The position numbers were made by a program, and so were the translations under genes. The notes beneath the pieces were generated by a model. The model was not told where the DNA came from and did no database searches. It saw only the letters and a list, made by a program, of their open reading frames with translations. Positions 18,151 through 26,138 of a stretch of DNA of 64,000 bases are shown piece by piece (the first letter of the stretch is position 1; each line of letters begins with the position of its first letter). The stretch is from CBDCRK01 sp965220955 (GTDB taxonomy: Bacteria > Desulfobacterota > Binatia > Bin18 > CBDCRK01): positions 186,001-250,000 of the forward strand of contig CBDCRK010000037.1 of NCBI GenBank assembly GCA_965220955.1, written 5' to 3'.

Positions 18151-18936
18151 CTACTCAAACACATAAGCCCCATATCCTACCACTTCGTCCCGTGGTCCGG
18201 CAGTATCTCCCGAGTTGCGTAGGTCAACGGTCCGGGCGCTCAGACCATGCCTAGGCGCTACGTGGAGCAGCCCCCTAATGGGATTGCGTCCGCACGCCTG
18301 CTCATAGCGAATGTCTTGCGGCCGTAGGTTTTCAATGGCGCGCGAGGTGGCACTATCAAGCCGCTTGGCAATTTCATAGTTATAGTGGTGGCTCAGGTCT
18401 GAGCTAATAACAATAAGAGTCTCTGGGCCACCCCAGAGGGTTTCCAGCACTTCACCCACATCCTCCGGCGCCGCTTCGCCCACTGCTAGCGGCACTAGAG
18501 TGAAATCATCAAGAACTTTCTGCAGGAAGGGTAGATGAACCTCTAGGCTGTGCTCGAGGGCATGGGCCTCATCAAAAACCTGGACCTGGGGTAGCTGCAG
18601 AATCTTGGCAACTGCCGGCTTATCCACCGAGATAGCGCCCAGAGGGGTAGCAAAGGCATCGGCACTGCTAACCGCCAGACCGCTAAAGGCAATCCGGTGC
18701 GCTGGTCCGAGCAGAACAACGCGCTTAATGCTGTCACGGGCCTCGACCAGATAGGCATAGGCAGTAGCCGCAACCGGCCCAGAATAGACATATCCGGCAT
18801 GGGGCGCAATAATCGCCTTGGGAGAATGGCCGGAGGTCTTGGCCTCATCCAGGTAGGCGGATACCATTTTGTCCAGCTCATGCATATCAGCAGGATAAAA
18901 CATACCGGCAACGGCTGGGTTTCGTACAGTGTTCAT
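18151..18936 (-). CDS. amrB: AmmeMemoRadiSam system protein B (Memo-like)
   Basis: This 261-residue protein belongs to the MEMO1 family. The N-terminal VRNPAVAGMFYPAD and the AIIAPHAGYVYSGPVAATAY segment carry the family histidine (PHAGY), and SSDLSHHYNYEIAKR contributes further metal-site residues. Members are metal-dependent dioxygenase-like proteins of unsettled bacterial function, usually encoded with AMMECR1 and a radical SAM enzyme. The radical SAM partner lies next door, divergently, at 19167. No AMMECR1 gene is present between or beside them. The protein looks complete. Confidence 0.85.
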   Translation of the reverse strand: MNTVRNPAVAGMFYPADMHELDKMVSAYLDEAKTSGHSPKAIIAPHAGYVYSGPVAATAYAYLVEARDSIKRVVLLGPAHRIAFSGLAVSSADAFATPLGAISVDKPAVAKILQLPQVQVFDEAHALEHSLEVHLPFLQKVLDDFTLVPLAVGEAAPEDVGEVLETLWGGPETLIVISSDLSHHYNYEIAKRLDSATSRAIENLRPQDIRYEQACGRNPIRGLLHVAPRHGLSARTVDLRNSGDTAGPRDEVVGYGAYVFE

Positions 18937-19071
18937 GAGACACCCCCCTTCTCTCCTAGACTAACTTTATTCCTATTGTTTTCCAGTACAGCTAGACCCT
19001 AGCAGTTTCAAGTGGGTTGCCTATCAATTACCCTGGGATTAAACTCAGGGTTGGCCGACTATACCCTAGAC

Positions 19072-19100
19072 GTAGGGGCGGGTTTCAAACCCGCCCCTAC
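19072..19100. repeat. Second perfect 29-bp GTAGGGGCG palindrome
   Basis: It has the same 14-bp arms as the copy at 17218-17246 with a different central base. It sits upstream of the radical SAM gene, between it and the divergent Memo gene. An upstream in-frame extension of the radical SAM gene would run through the palindrome, which is one reason to prefer the start at 19167. Confidence 0.9.
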
Positions 19101-19166
19101 ATTTGGAGAAAACACCAGCGTTCACAAGCCCAAGGAGGGCGGCTCAGGGACTCAAGGAGAGCAACA

Positions 19167-20267
19167 ATGAACATACAAACACCGGGCACAGTGGTGTCAA
19201 CCAAGTACTGGCACAAACTCGCGGATGAGCGCATTCAGTGTGATCTATGCCCGCGCTTTTGCCGGTTATCTGAAGGACAACAGGGCCTATGCTTTGTGCG
19301 TGCTCGCCATAACGACCAGATTGTACTAACTACCTATGGGCGCTCCAGTGGCTTCTGTGTGGACCCGATTGAGAAGAAACCGTTGGATCACTTTCTGCCA
19401 GGCACAGCAGTACTTTCTTTTGGCACAGCGGGCTGTAATCTGTCCTGTAAATTTTGCCAGAACTGGGATATCAGCAAATCCCGTGAGGTGGACACCCTTG
19501 CCGATGTGGCCTCACCAGAGGTCATTGCGCGGGCTGCCCATGAACTCGACTGTCGCAGCGTGGCCTTCACCTACAATGACCCAGTCATCTTCCATGAGTA
19601 TGCCATTGATGTTGCCCAGGCGTGTCATGAGCTGGGGGTTCGGTCGATTGCGGTAACCGCAGCCTATGTCTGTCAGAAGCCGCGTGAGGAATTTTACCGC
19701 TATATGGACGCGGCCAATGTCGACCTCAAGGGCTTTACTGAGCGTTTTTACAAACAGATCTGTGCTGGACACCTGCAGCCTGTTTTGGACACACTGGTTT
19801 ACCTCAAACACGAAACCAAGGTATGGTTTGAGCTAACAACCCTGCTGATTCCTGGCGAAAATGACTCCGAAGCCGAACTGGAAGAGATGACACAGTGGGT
19901 GGTGGGGCACCTGGGAGGGGACGTGCCCCTGCATTTTACCGCCTTCCACCCTGATTGGAAAATGCTCGATAAACCTCCGACACCACCACCAACGCTCACC
20001 CGGGCACGCCAGATCGCCAGGAAAAATGGCGTGCGCTATGCTTACACTGGTAATGTTCATGACGAAGAAGGGGGCAGCACCTACTGCCACCATTGTGGTG
20101 AGAAGCTTATCGGCCGGGATTGGTATGTGCTAACCAACTGGAACCTGACCAATGACGGCTATTGCCGATTCTGCGGCACGGCTTGTGCCGGGGTGTTTGA
20201 CGGCCCTCCAGGGTCTTGGGGACCAAGACGGCTGCCGATTCGTCTTAGGGACTTTGCCTTGACATAG
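19167..20267 (+). CDS. amrS: AmmeMemoRadiSam system radical SAM enzyme
   Basis: This 366-residue radical SAM protein has the cluster motif CNLSCKFCQNWD, where three cysteines ligate the SAM-bound 4Fe-4S cluster. An N-terminal cysteine pair, CDLCPRFC, precedes it and a C-terminal segment with CHHCGEKLIGRD and CRFCGTAC completes the family architecture. It is paired with the Memo-like gene at 18151-18936. The start at 19167 has AAGGAG about 8 nt upstream and excludes the palindrome-derived N-terminal extension. The reaction catalysed by this enzyme family is not established. Coding sequence is intact. Confidence 0.87.
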   Translation: MNIQTPGTVVSTKYWHKLADERIQCDLCPRFCRLSEGQQGLCFVRARHNDQIVLTTYGRSSGFCVDPIEKKPLDHFLPGTAVLSFGTAGCNLSCKFCQNWDISKSREVDTLADVASPEVIARAAHELDCRSVAFTYNDPVIFHEYAIDVAQACHELGVRSIAVTAAYVCQKPREEFYRYMDAANVDLKGFTERFYKQICAGHLQPVLDTLVYLKHETKVWFELTTLLIPGENDSEAELEEMTQWVVGHLGGDVPLHFTAFHPDWKMLDKPPTPPPTLTRARQIARKNGVRYAYTGNVHDEEGGSTYCHHCGEKLIGRDWYVLTNWNLTNDGYCRFCGTACAGVFDGPPGSWGPRRLPIRLRDFALT

Positions 20268-20350
20268 ACAAGAAAAAACCGCAAAGATTGCCCAGAGAGA
20301 CCAAAGGGCAGCCACAAACCCAGAGTTCGGCCGCCCGAAAAGAGGACACC

Positions 20351-21187
20351 GTGCGTCTGCAAGAGAAGGTTGTCATCATTACCGGGGCAGGGTCAGGTAT
20401 TGGCAGAGCCTCGGCCCTACGTTTTGCCGAGGAAGGAGCGGCGGTCATGGTTGCGGATATCCGCCCGCAGCTGGCCGAGGAGACCATAAGCCTTATCCGC
20501 CAAAAAGGCAGGCCAGCCGAAGCAGTGCTCACCGATGTCCGTAAGGCAGCCGATGTGCAAAAGATGGTGGAAAAGACGCTGGCCACCTTTGGTAAGATTG
20601 ATATTCTCTTCAATAACGCAGGGGTATTTATCTCTAAGAATGTTATCGAAATCAGTGAGGAGGAATGGGACTGGGTGATGGACATCAACCTCAAAGGGGT
20701 GTTCCTTGGATGCAAGTATGTTCTGCCGGAAATGGTCCGCAGGTGCTCCGGGGTCATTATCAACACCGCCAGCACCTCCGGCCTGGAAGGAAACGGGGCA
20801 GCGGCTGCCTATAACGCATCCAAAGGTGGGGTGGTGCTTCTCACTAAAAACATTGCCCTGGATTTTGCCCCTTATGGCATCCGCGCCGTAGCCATCTGCC
20901 CAGGGGTGACCGACACCTCTATTGGCGAACACTGCGTTGAGGGATGGAACCAGCACCGACAGCAAGCCGCTATGCGCCTAGCGGCGGCTGCACATCCTCT
21001 GGGCCGGGTTGCCCAACCAGAGGAAATTGCCAACTTCGTACTCTTTCTTGCTTCGGACGAAGCCTCCTTTATCTCTGGGGCGGCCCTGCCCATCGACGGG
21101 GCGCTTACCACCGGACGGTATGCCTCCGCCCGACCCCACGCCACTCGTCATAAGAGTAAAACCTGTACAGTAAAAGCAAGGCCATAG
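20351..21187 (+). CDS. SDR family NAD(P)-dependent oxidoreductase
   Basis: This 278-residue short-chain dehydrogenase has the Rossmann motif TGAGSGIGR near residue 13, the NNAG segment (FNNAGVF), the catalytic YxxxK as YNASKGG and a C-terminal family end ISGAALPIDGA. I chose GTG at 20351 because GAGG lies upstream and the frame upstream of it has no SDR similarity. Substrate is unknown; the enzyme is a classical cytosolic dehydrogenase. It has an unusually basic C-terminal tail after the SDR core (ARPHATRHKSKTCTVKARP), which may be non-homologous extension sequence. Confidence 0.82.
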   Translation: MRLQEKVVIITGAGSGIGRASALRFAEEGAAVMVADIRPQLAEETISLIRQKGRPAEAVLTDVRKAADVQKMVEKTLATFGKIDILFNNAGVFISKNVIEISEEEWDWVMDINLKGVFLGCKYVLPEMVRRCSGVIINTASTSGLEGNGAAAAYNASKGGVVLLTKNIALDFAPYGIRAVAICPGVTDTSIGEHCVEGWNQHRQQAAMRLAAAAHPLGRVAQPEEIANFVLFLASDEASFISGAALPIDGALTTGRYASARPHATRHKSKTCTVKARP

Positions 21188-21225
21188 ACCGGATAGCTAC
21201 GGCCCACCACTGAGATAAAAAGACC

Positions 21226-21618
21226 ATGAAGCCCACCAACGAGGAACTGCTGGAGGCCGCTCGTCACGCTGGTCAACGGGCCTATTGCCCTTACTCCCAG
21301 TTTCCTGTTGGGGCAGCAGTATTGACAATGGATGGGCGCATCTTCACAGGTTGCAACATTGAAAATGCTAGCTATGGCTTGGCTATTTGTGCGGAGCGGG
21401 TTGCCCTGTTTCATGCAGTCGCTGCCGGGGTACGTCAAATTGCCAGAATCGCGGTATCTTGCCTCAAGGGAACCACCAATGACCCGGGTACGCTGATGCC
21501 CTGCGGGGCATGCCGTCAGGTGATGTAGGAGTTTCTTGCTCCGGATGCCGAAGTAATTGTCGATGGCGTTGGCGTTTTCAAGCTGGACGCCTTGCTGCCG
21601 TTACCCTTCCGCCTGTAA
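21226..21618 (+). pseudogene. cdd: Cytidine deaminase interrupted by an in-frame TAG
   Basis: The reading frame starts at 21226 and encodes a normal cytidine deaminase front half: CNIENASYG with the zinc ligand region, ICAERVALF, and PCGACRQV, which holds the second and third zinc cysteines. A TAG stop at 21526-21528 follows directly after that, in the position normally held by a residue such as Tyr or Gln. The next 29 codons (EFLAPDAEVIVDGVGVFKLDALLPLPFRL) continue the family sequence in the same frame to TAA at 21616-21618. The gene is thus whole except for one amber codon. It may be a recent nonsense mutation, a sequence error, or read-through; nothing here identifies a suppressor tRNA. 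Confidence 0.8.
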
Positions 21619-21665
21619 AGTTGCGTTTACAGAGATCAAGGCTATTCAAATAAGGAGGACCCTTA

Positions 21666-22544
21666 ATGGATAAGGTTATTATTGATGTGCGCATTAATGA
21701 GTACACCCTGCGGGAGGAAAACCCCAACGTGCCTTACAGTCCGGAGGAAATTGCTAACCAGGCCCTGGAGTGCTGGCGTGAAGGGGCTTCTATCCTCCAC
21801 TACCATGCCCGCGACCCTCAAACCGGCGCGCCCTCTGCTGATGTCAAGCTCTATGCTGAGGTTGCCCGGCGGGTAAAGGAAAAGAGCAATATGCTTATTT
21901 TGCCAACTCTAGGCGCATGGACCTTACCCTCGCCCGAAGCGCGTATTGCTCATATTGTCGAGATGGCAAAAGATCCCGCCACCAAACCGGATATGGCGCC
22001 CATCGATATGGCCACAAGTAATGTGGACATGTACAACGCCAAGGCTAAGCGTTTTGCCACTGAGGAGACCGTCTATCTTAACACGATTAAGATCATGAAA
22101 TATTTTGCCGAAACTATAAACGCTGCTGGGGTTAAGCCCATGCAGGCGCTGTGGAACGTTGGTTCTGTCCGAACTACGCTCGCCTTTGTTGAGATGGGTC
22201 TTTTTCCAGAGCCGCTCTACTTTGAGATTGCCCTTATGGAAGGCGGTATTCTCTCCGGTCACCCAGGAACGGTAAAAGGCATGGAAGCCTTCCTAGATTT
22301 CCTGCCTAGCAGTCTGCGCTGTGAGTGGGGAGTACTTTGCTATGGTGCCAACCTGCTCCCGCTTGTGGGACCCGCCATTGAGCGAGGAGGACACATCTCC
22401 ATTGGTCTAGGGGACTATGCCTATCCAGAGCTGGAAACTCCAACCAATGCTCGGCTTATTGCCCGAGCAGCACAAATGGCCAGAGAGATGGGACGGGATA
22501 TAGCTACGCCAGAAGAAACCAGAAAGGCTCTGGGGCTGGCATAA
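21666..22544 (+). CDS. BKACE family beta-keto acid cleavage enzyme (DUF849)
   Basis: This 292-residue protein belongs to the 3-keto-5-aminohexanoate cleavage (Kce-like) family. The N-terminus VIIDVRINEYTLR and the segment ASILHYHARDPQTGAPS contain the metal-binding HxH (HYH) and neighbouring residues. BKACE enzymes condense a beta-keto acid with acetyl-CoA, giving a CoA thioester and acetoacetate. The exact substrate depends on pocket residues I cannot assign. AAGGAGG-type ribosome-binding sequence precedes the ATG, and the next gene begins 1 nt after the stop. Confidence 0.85.
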   Translation: MDKVIIDVRINEYTLREENPNVPYSPEEIANQALECWREGASILHYHARDPQTGAPSADVKLYAEVARRVKEKSNMLILPTLGAWTLPSPEARIAHIVEMAKDPATKPDMAPIDMATSNVDMYNAKAKRFATEETVYLNTIKIMKYFAETINAAGVKPMQALWNVGSVRTTLAFVEMGLFPEPLYFEIALMEGGILSGHPGTVKGMEAFLDFLPSSLRCEWGVLCYGANLLPLVGPAIERGGHISIGLGDYAYPELETPTNARLIARAAQMAREMGRDIATPEETRKALGLA

Positions 22545-22545
22545 C

Positions 22546-23130
22546 GTGATCCGGCGCCTGTATGACTGGGTGCTCGGCTGGGCCGAGAGCCGCTATGGCA
22601 TTTATGCGCTGTTTCTTATTGCCTTTGCCGAGTCTTCCTTTTTTCCTATTCCCCCTGACGTACTACTGATTGCCTTGGCCCTAGGGCAACCTAAGCAGGC
22701 ATACCGGTTTGCTCTCATCTGCACGGTAGGGTCGGTGACCGGAGGCGCGTTTGGCTATCTCATTGGCTGGCAGCTTATGGAGACCGTGGGTAGACCTGTT
22801 TTAGAGTTCTACTACGCGCTCGATAAATTTGAGACGGTCAAGAGTTATTTTCGTGACTATGGAGGATGGATAGTGGCTATAGCCGGATTTACGCCTATCC
22901 CCTACAAGGTCTTTACTATTGCCTCTGGCACGGTAACCCTGTCGTTTGTCACCTTTCTTATTGCTTCAGTGTTAGGCCGTGCTGGCCGGTTCTATCTGGT
23001 TGCCACCCTGATTTTCTTTTTTGGCCCCCCCATTAGGGTTTTTATCGACCGTCACTTCAACCTCTTGACAATCATTTTCACTATACTCCTACTTCTAGGA
23101 TTTGTCCTGATAGGCTGGTTGGTAGGCTAA
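22546..23130 (+). CDS. YqaA-like inner-membrane protein (VTT/SNARE-associated fold)
   Basis: This 194-residue membrane protein has about five hydrophobic segments and a family-typical reentrant motif, FIAFAESSFFPIPPDVLL (read from the N-terminal part), with a second loop GFTPIPYKVFTIASG. These features mark the YqaA/DedA-related branch, whose members affect membrane homeostasis or lipid transport. It begins with GTG 1 nt after the BKACE stop, so the two genes are likely co-transcribed. The protein is complete, and no enzymatic role can be read from it. Confidence 0.78.
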   Translation: MIRRLYDWVLGWAESRYGIYALFLIAFAESSFFPIPPDVLLIALALGQPKQAYRFALICTVGSVTGGAFGYLIGWQLMETVGRPVLEFYYALDKFETVKSYFRDYGGWIVAIAGFTPIPYKVFTIASGTVTLSFVTFLIASVLGRAGRFYLVATLIFFFGPPIRVFIDRHFNLLTIIFTILLLLGFVLIGWLVG

Positions 23131-23150
23131 ATCGAACCCGTAAGAGATTT

Positions 23151-23222
23151 GTAGGGGCGAATCTTGTATTCGCCTTGTTGTTACAGCCTCTCCCCCGGGG
23201 CGACCACAAGGACCGCCCCTAC
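23151..23222. repeat. GTAGGGGCG...CGCCCCTAC element, 72 bp
   Basis: The element starts GTAGGGGCGAAT and ends CGCCCCTAC, and it contains an inner inverted pair (GGGGCGAATCTTGTATTCGCC) at its left end. It has the same outer ends as the elements at 17218, 19072 and 34990. It lies between the convergent yqaA-like and Fe-S oxidoreductase genes. Confidence 0.85.
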
Positions 23223-23251
23223 ATAAGTATACCAATGTCACATGGTTCGAT

Positions 23252-25285
23252 CTAACTACTGGCTTTCTCTACCAACTCCACCACATCGAGCATCTCTACC
23301 CTGTCGTCGGCATTTTTTGCTTTCAGGCCGTCATTGAGCATAATCATGCAAAAGGGGCAGGAAACGGCAATAACGTCAGGGTTGGTTTCCAAAGCCTGCT
23401 CTACCCGCAGGTGATTCACCCTTTTGTCTGGTGGCTCCTCCATCCACATCCACCCTCCCCCACCTCCACAGCACATACCCGTCTGTTTGTGGCGATGCAT
23501 TTCCTGCACTTGGGTTCCCGGGATCTTACCCAGGACATCCCGAGGGCTATCATAGATATCGTTGTAGCGGCCATAGTAGCAAGAGTCATGATAGGTGACC
23601 TTGCTGGGTGTCCCTCCAGCAAGGGTAAGCTTGCCTTCCTGGACCAGGTGAGAGATAAGATCTGCGGCATGGACAATTTCGTAGTGACCGCCGAACTGCG
23701 GATACTCGCTCTTTAGAGTATTAAAACAGTGAGGGCAATTAACAATGATCTTCTTCACATTATAGTTACTGAAGACCTCAATGGCATTCTGGGCCATAGT
23801 CTGAAAAAGATACTCGTTGCCTAAGCGCCGGGCGGTCTCTCCGTTGCAGGGCTCCTCTATACCAAGGATGGCAAAACTCACCCCTGCCTTCTTTAGAATA
23901 TTGGCAAAAGCCGTAGTGGTCTTCTTATTGCGGTCATCAAACGCCCCGGCACAGCCAACAAAGTAGAGGTATTCAGCCTCCGGATGTTCAGAAAACAACG
24001 GAATATCTAGCCCCTCCGCCCAATCGGCTTTTTTCTCATAGCCAAGACCCCAGGGGTTGCCCTGAGTTTCCATTCCCTTGAATGTCCGGGTGAGCTCCGT
24101 GGGAAAGCGAGCTTCCTCCTGAACTAAGTGACGACGCATATCTACAATCTTATCCACATACTCAATAAGCACCGGGCAGGCCTCTTCACAGGCCCGACAT
24201 GTAGTACAGCCCCAGAGCACATCGTCATGGATGAGTTTCTCACCTACAATGTTTTCTCCTACTTCTCCGTTTTCCTGCCCTGGCTTTTTGTCAATCATAT
24301 CCTGCTGGTGCTCATAGAGGTAGTCTCGCAAGTTAAGAAGAAGCTGGCGGGGAGCCAGCTCCTTACCGCTCATGGTAGCCGGGCAATTGGAGGAGCAGCG
24401 ACCACATTCCGTGCAACTGTACATGTCAAGAACCTGTTTCCAGGTAAACTGGTCAATACGTGAGGTGCCAAAGGTCTCGGCATTCTCCAGGTCCATATTG
24501 CTCAACGCCCCCGTGGGTTCAAGCTTGCGAAAGAAGACGTTGGGAATGGAAGTGATAATGTGAAAATGCTTGGAGCGGGGCAAGAGGTTGAGAAAAAGCA
24601 GAACAACAAGGTTATGTACCCACCAGGCCGTGTTACTGACCCCTTGGGCTCCAGCAGGCCCTAACCCTGAGAGAAGGCCACCAACCAGGGCACTGACCGG
24701 TTCCCATGCCCCTTCTTGTCTCACTAGAGGGTCATCGGCAAGATAAACTAGGCGACCGCCGTCATAGAGAAGGCCAGTGACCATTATCGTCATAATAAAG
24801 AATAGAATCAGCAGAGCCTCCCAGTGAGACTGGCCGGCCAAGCGGTTCTCTGCCGGACGATAACCGAAAAGCCGGGGAGGATGGGAGACGATCCAGCGGT
24901 AGAATGCTACTAGAATTGCCGCAATGACTATAACCTCCATGATATCCCGTAGGACTAAGAAGGGACCGCCTAGCAGATTAGGAGAAAACCCTGGGACAAA
25001 GAAGTGGTCAGAGTAAGCCCGGCCAAACATAGTAAGAATTTGCACGCCAAGAATGACAAAACCCCAGAAGATAAAGAAATGCATCCATCCGGCAGGTTGC
25101 TCACCAGTAACAAACTTCTTCTGGCCAAAGGCATAGACAAGAACTGCCTTAATTCGCTCGCCAATGCGGTCAAACTGGTTAACCGGCTGGGCTGCCAGTA
25201 AAAGTCGAAAACGGCCATAAAGGATGTTAAAAAAGAACCCTAGACCAACCACTACTACCAGAGTAAAAAGCAAAGCAGACATCAC
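23252..25285 (-). CDS. Membrane-bound Fe-S electron-transfer oxidoreductase (heterodisulfide reductase-like)
   Basis: This 677-residue protein fuses an N-terminal membrane domain of about five to six hydrophobic helices (to about residue 250, related to nitrate reductase gamma/DUF cytochrome subunits) with a two-cluster ferredoxin domain. The 4Fe-4S motifs are CTECGRCSSNCP and CTTCRACEEACP. The C-terminus has two CCG-type domains, including CCGGGGGWMWMEE. This architecture matches EtfAB:quinone oxidoreductases that pass electrons from acyl-CoA dehydrogenation to the membrane quinone pool. No etf genes are in the window. The gene is transcribed alone. Confidence 0.82.
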   Translation of the reverse strand: MMSALLFTLVVVVGLGFFFNILYGRFRLLLAAQPVNQFDRIGERIKAVLVYAFGQKKFVTGEQPAGWMHFFIFWGFVILGVQILTMFGRAYSDHFFVPGFSPNLLGGPFLVLRDIMEVIVIAAILVAFYRWIVSHPPRLFGYRPAENRLAGQSHWEALLILFFIMTIMVTGLLYDGGRLVYLADDPLVRQEGAWEPVSALVGGLLSGLGPAGAQGVSNTAWWVHNLVVLLFLNLLPRSKHFHIITSIPNVFFRKLEPTGALSNMDLENAETFGTSRIDQFTWKQVLDMYSCTECGRCSSNCPATMSGKELAPRQLLLNLRDYLYEHQQDMIDKKPGQENGEVGENIVGEKLIHDDVLWGCTTCRACEEACPVLIEYVDKIVDMRRHLVQEEARFPTELTRTFKGMETQGNPWGLGYEKKADWAEGLDIPLFSEHPEAEYLYFVGCAGAFDDRNKKTTTAFANILKKAGVSFAILGIEEPCNGETARRLGNEYLFQTMAQNAIEVFSNYNVKKIIVNCPHCFNTLKSEYPQFGGHYEIVHAADLISHLVQEGKLTLAGGTPSKVTYHDSCYYGRYNDIYDSPRDVLGKIPGTQVQEMHRHKQTGMCCGGGGGWMWMEEPPDKRVNHLRVEQALETNPDVIAVSCPFCMIMLNDGLKAKNADDRVEMLDVVELVEKASS

Positions 25286-25366
25286 GCCCCCCTTTCATCA
25301 GCCTTCTTTTCCTTGCGGGTCAAGATTGAGTTATGGTAGTTTCTGCACAATCAAAGAAAAATCCCT

Positions 25367-25822
25367 TTGTCAATGTGCATTTTTCTTTCCTTTCTTTTCC
25401 TTTTCTGTTTCACAGTGGGAGCTTGTGCTTCCTCCCCTATGGTCATTATCTATACTGCTGCGGGAAAGCAAGTCTCCATAGCTGTAGAGCTGGCGGCTAC
25501 CCCAGAAAAAAGGCGTTTGGGGCTTATGTACCGGCAGGACCTCAGAGAAGACCAGGGAATGCTTTTTCTTTTTCCTAAGGAAGAACCCCTGGCGTTTTGG
25601 ATGAAGAACACCCCCCTCTCCCTTGACATTATTTTTATTAACCGTGCACAGCAAATCGTCAGCATTATTAAGGAGGCAACCCCTTACTCGGAAAAGCGCC
25701 TACTCTCAGGACAGCCAGCCCAGTTTGTTTTAGAGGTGCTGGCCGGGTTCTGCCAGAAGCAGGGCATAGAAGTGGGCGATCGGTTGGAATTTGACTTTCC
25801 CCATGAGCGGGTGTCGACTTAA
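25367..25822 (+). CDS. DUF192 lipoprotein-like exported protein
   Basis: This 151-residue protein is DUF192 with a signal peptide ending in a lipobox-like VGAC, so it is probably lipid-anchored or exported. The DUF192 core shows VELAATPEKRRLGLMYR, the conserved MLFLFP and FWMKNTPLSLDIIF segments, and a C-terminal GDRLEF. The function of the family is unknown. It is divergent from the Fe-S oxidoreductase gene, with 81 bp between starts, so they probably share a promoter region. The protein looks complete. Confidence 0.75.
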   Translation: MSMCIFLSFLFLFCFTVGACASSPMVIIYTAAGKQVSIAVELAATPEKRRLGLMYRQDLREDQGMLFLFPKEEPLAFWMKNTPLSLDIIFINRAQQIVSIIKEATPYSEKRLLSGQPAQFVLEVLAGFCQKQGIEVGDRLEFDFPHERVST

Positions 25823-25991
25823 GTCTGGAGCTAAGTACCTGGACATATATTTTCGTATGTCTTGTATGCCCCGTCGGGGGAAGGTTGGGATGGGGGGGAG
25901 AAAAAGGACAAGGTGGGCAAAAAGGGTGGCTTAGGGGCCATGGTTTTCACCCTCACCCTAGCCCTCCCCCGGGGAACAACAGAACCTTGCT

Positions 25992-26050
25992 TCACCCTTC
26001 GGGGACGTTGCGTCACCCTTCGGGGACGTTGCGTCACCCTTCGGGGACAA
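25992..26050. repeat. Tandem 21-bp repeat, 2.8 units
   Basis: The unit TCACCCTTCGGGGACGTTGCG occupies 25992-26012 and 26013-26033 exactly, followed by a third partial unit to 26050. The GGGGAC core resembles parts of the neighbouring 35-bp element. It lies upstream of the carboxylase operon; no function is evident. Confidence 0.9.
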
Positions 26051-26060
26051 GGTAAAAGGA

Positions 26061-26095
26061 AAAAGCGGTTCCCCCGCTGCGGCGTACCGACCGGG
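26061..26095 (+). repeat. 35-bp dispersed element, intergenic copy
   Basis: It has the form AAAAGCGGTTCCCCCGCTGC followed by GGCGTACCGACCGGG. A second copy with one mismatch is at 38751-38785, inside the speA reading frame. The left part forms a short hairpin (AGCGG/CCGCT). Confidence 0.85.
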
Positions 26096-26138
26096 CAAAA
26101 GTTAAAAAGCAAGAGACAAAAGGGAAAAGGTAGTCAGG

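Larger units (their letters stand above)
25823..26138. other. Repeat-rich gap between the DUF192 and acyl-CoA carboxylase genes
   Basis: This 316-bp stretch has no supported gene. It contains a CCTCACCCTAGCCCTCCCC tract, the 21-bp tandem repeat at 25992-26050 and the 35-bp element at 26061-26095. The next gene begins with AAAAGG-type sequence upstream of ATG 26139. Confidence 0.6.

Noticed and set aside
21526..21528. Recoding of TAG as a general genetic code change
   Set aside because: Other genes in the window end at TAG with normal family C-termini, so TAG is a stop here.
23411..23716. Long plus-strand frames inside the Fe-S oxidoreductase and similar frames opposite other genes
   Set aside because: They are antisense shadows of well-supported genes and lack family features or ribosome-binding sites.
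26000..26050. CRISPR array reading of the 21-bp repeats
   Set aside because: The units are directly adjacent with no spacers and no cas genes are present.
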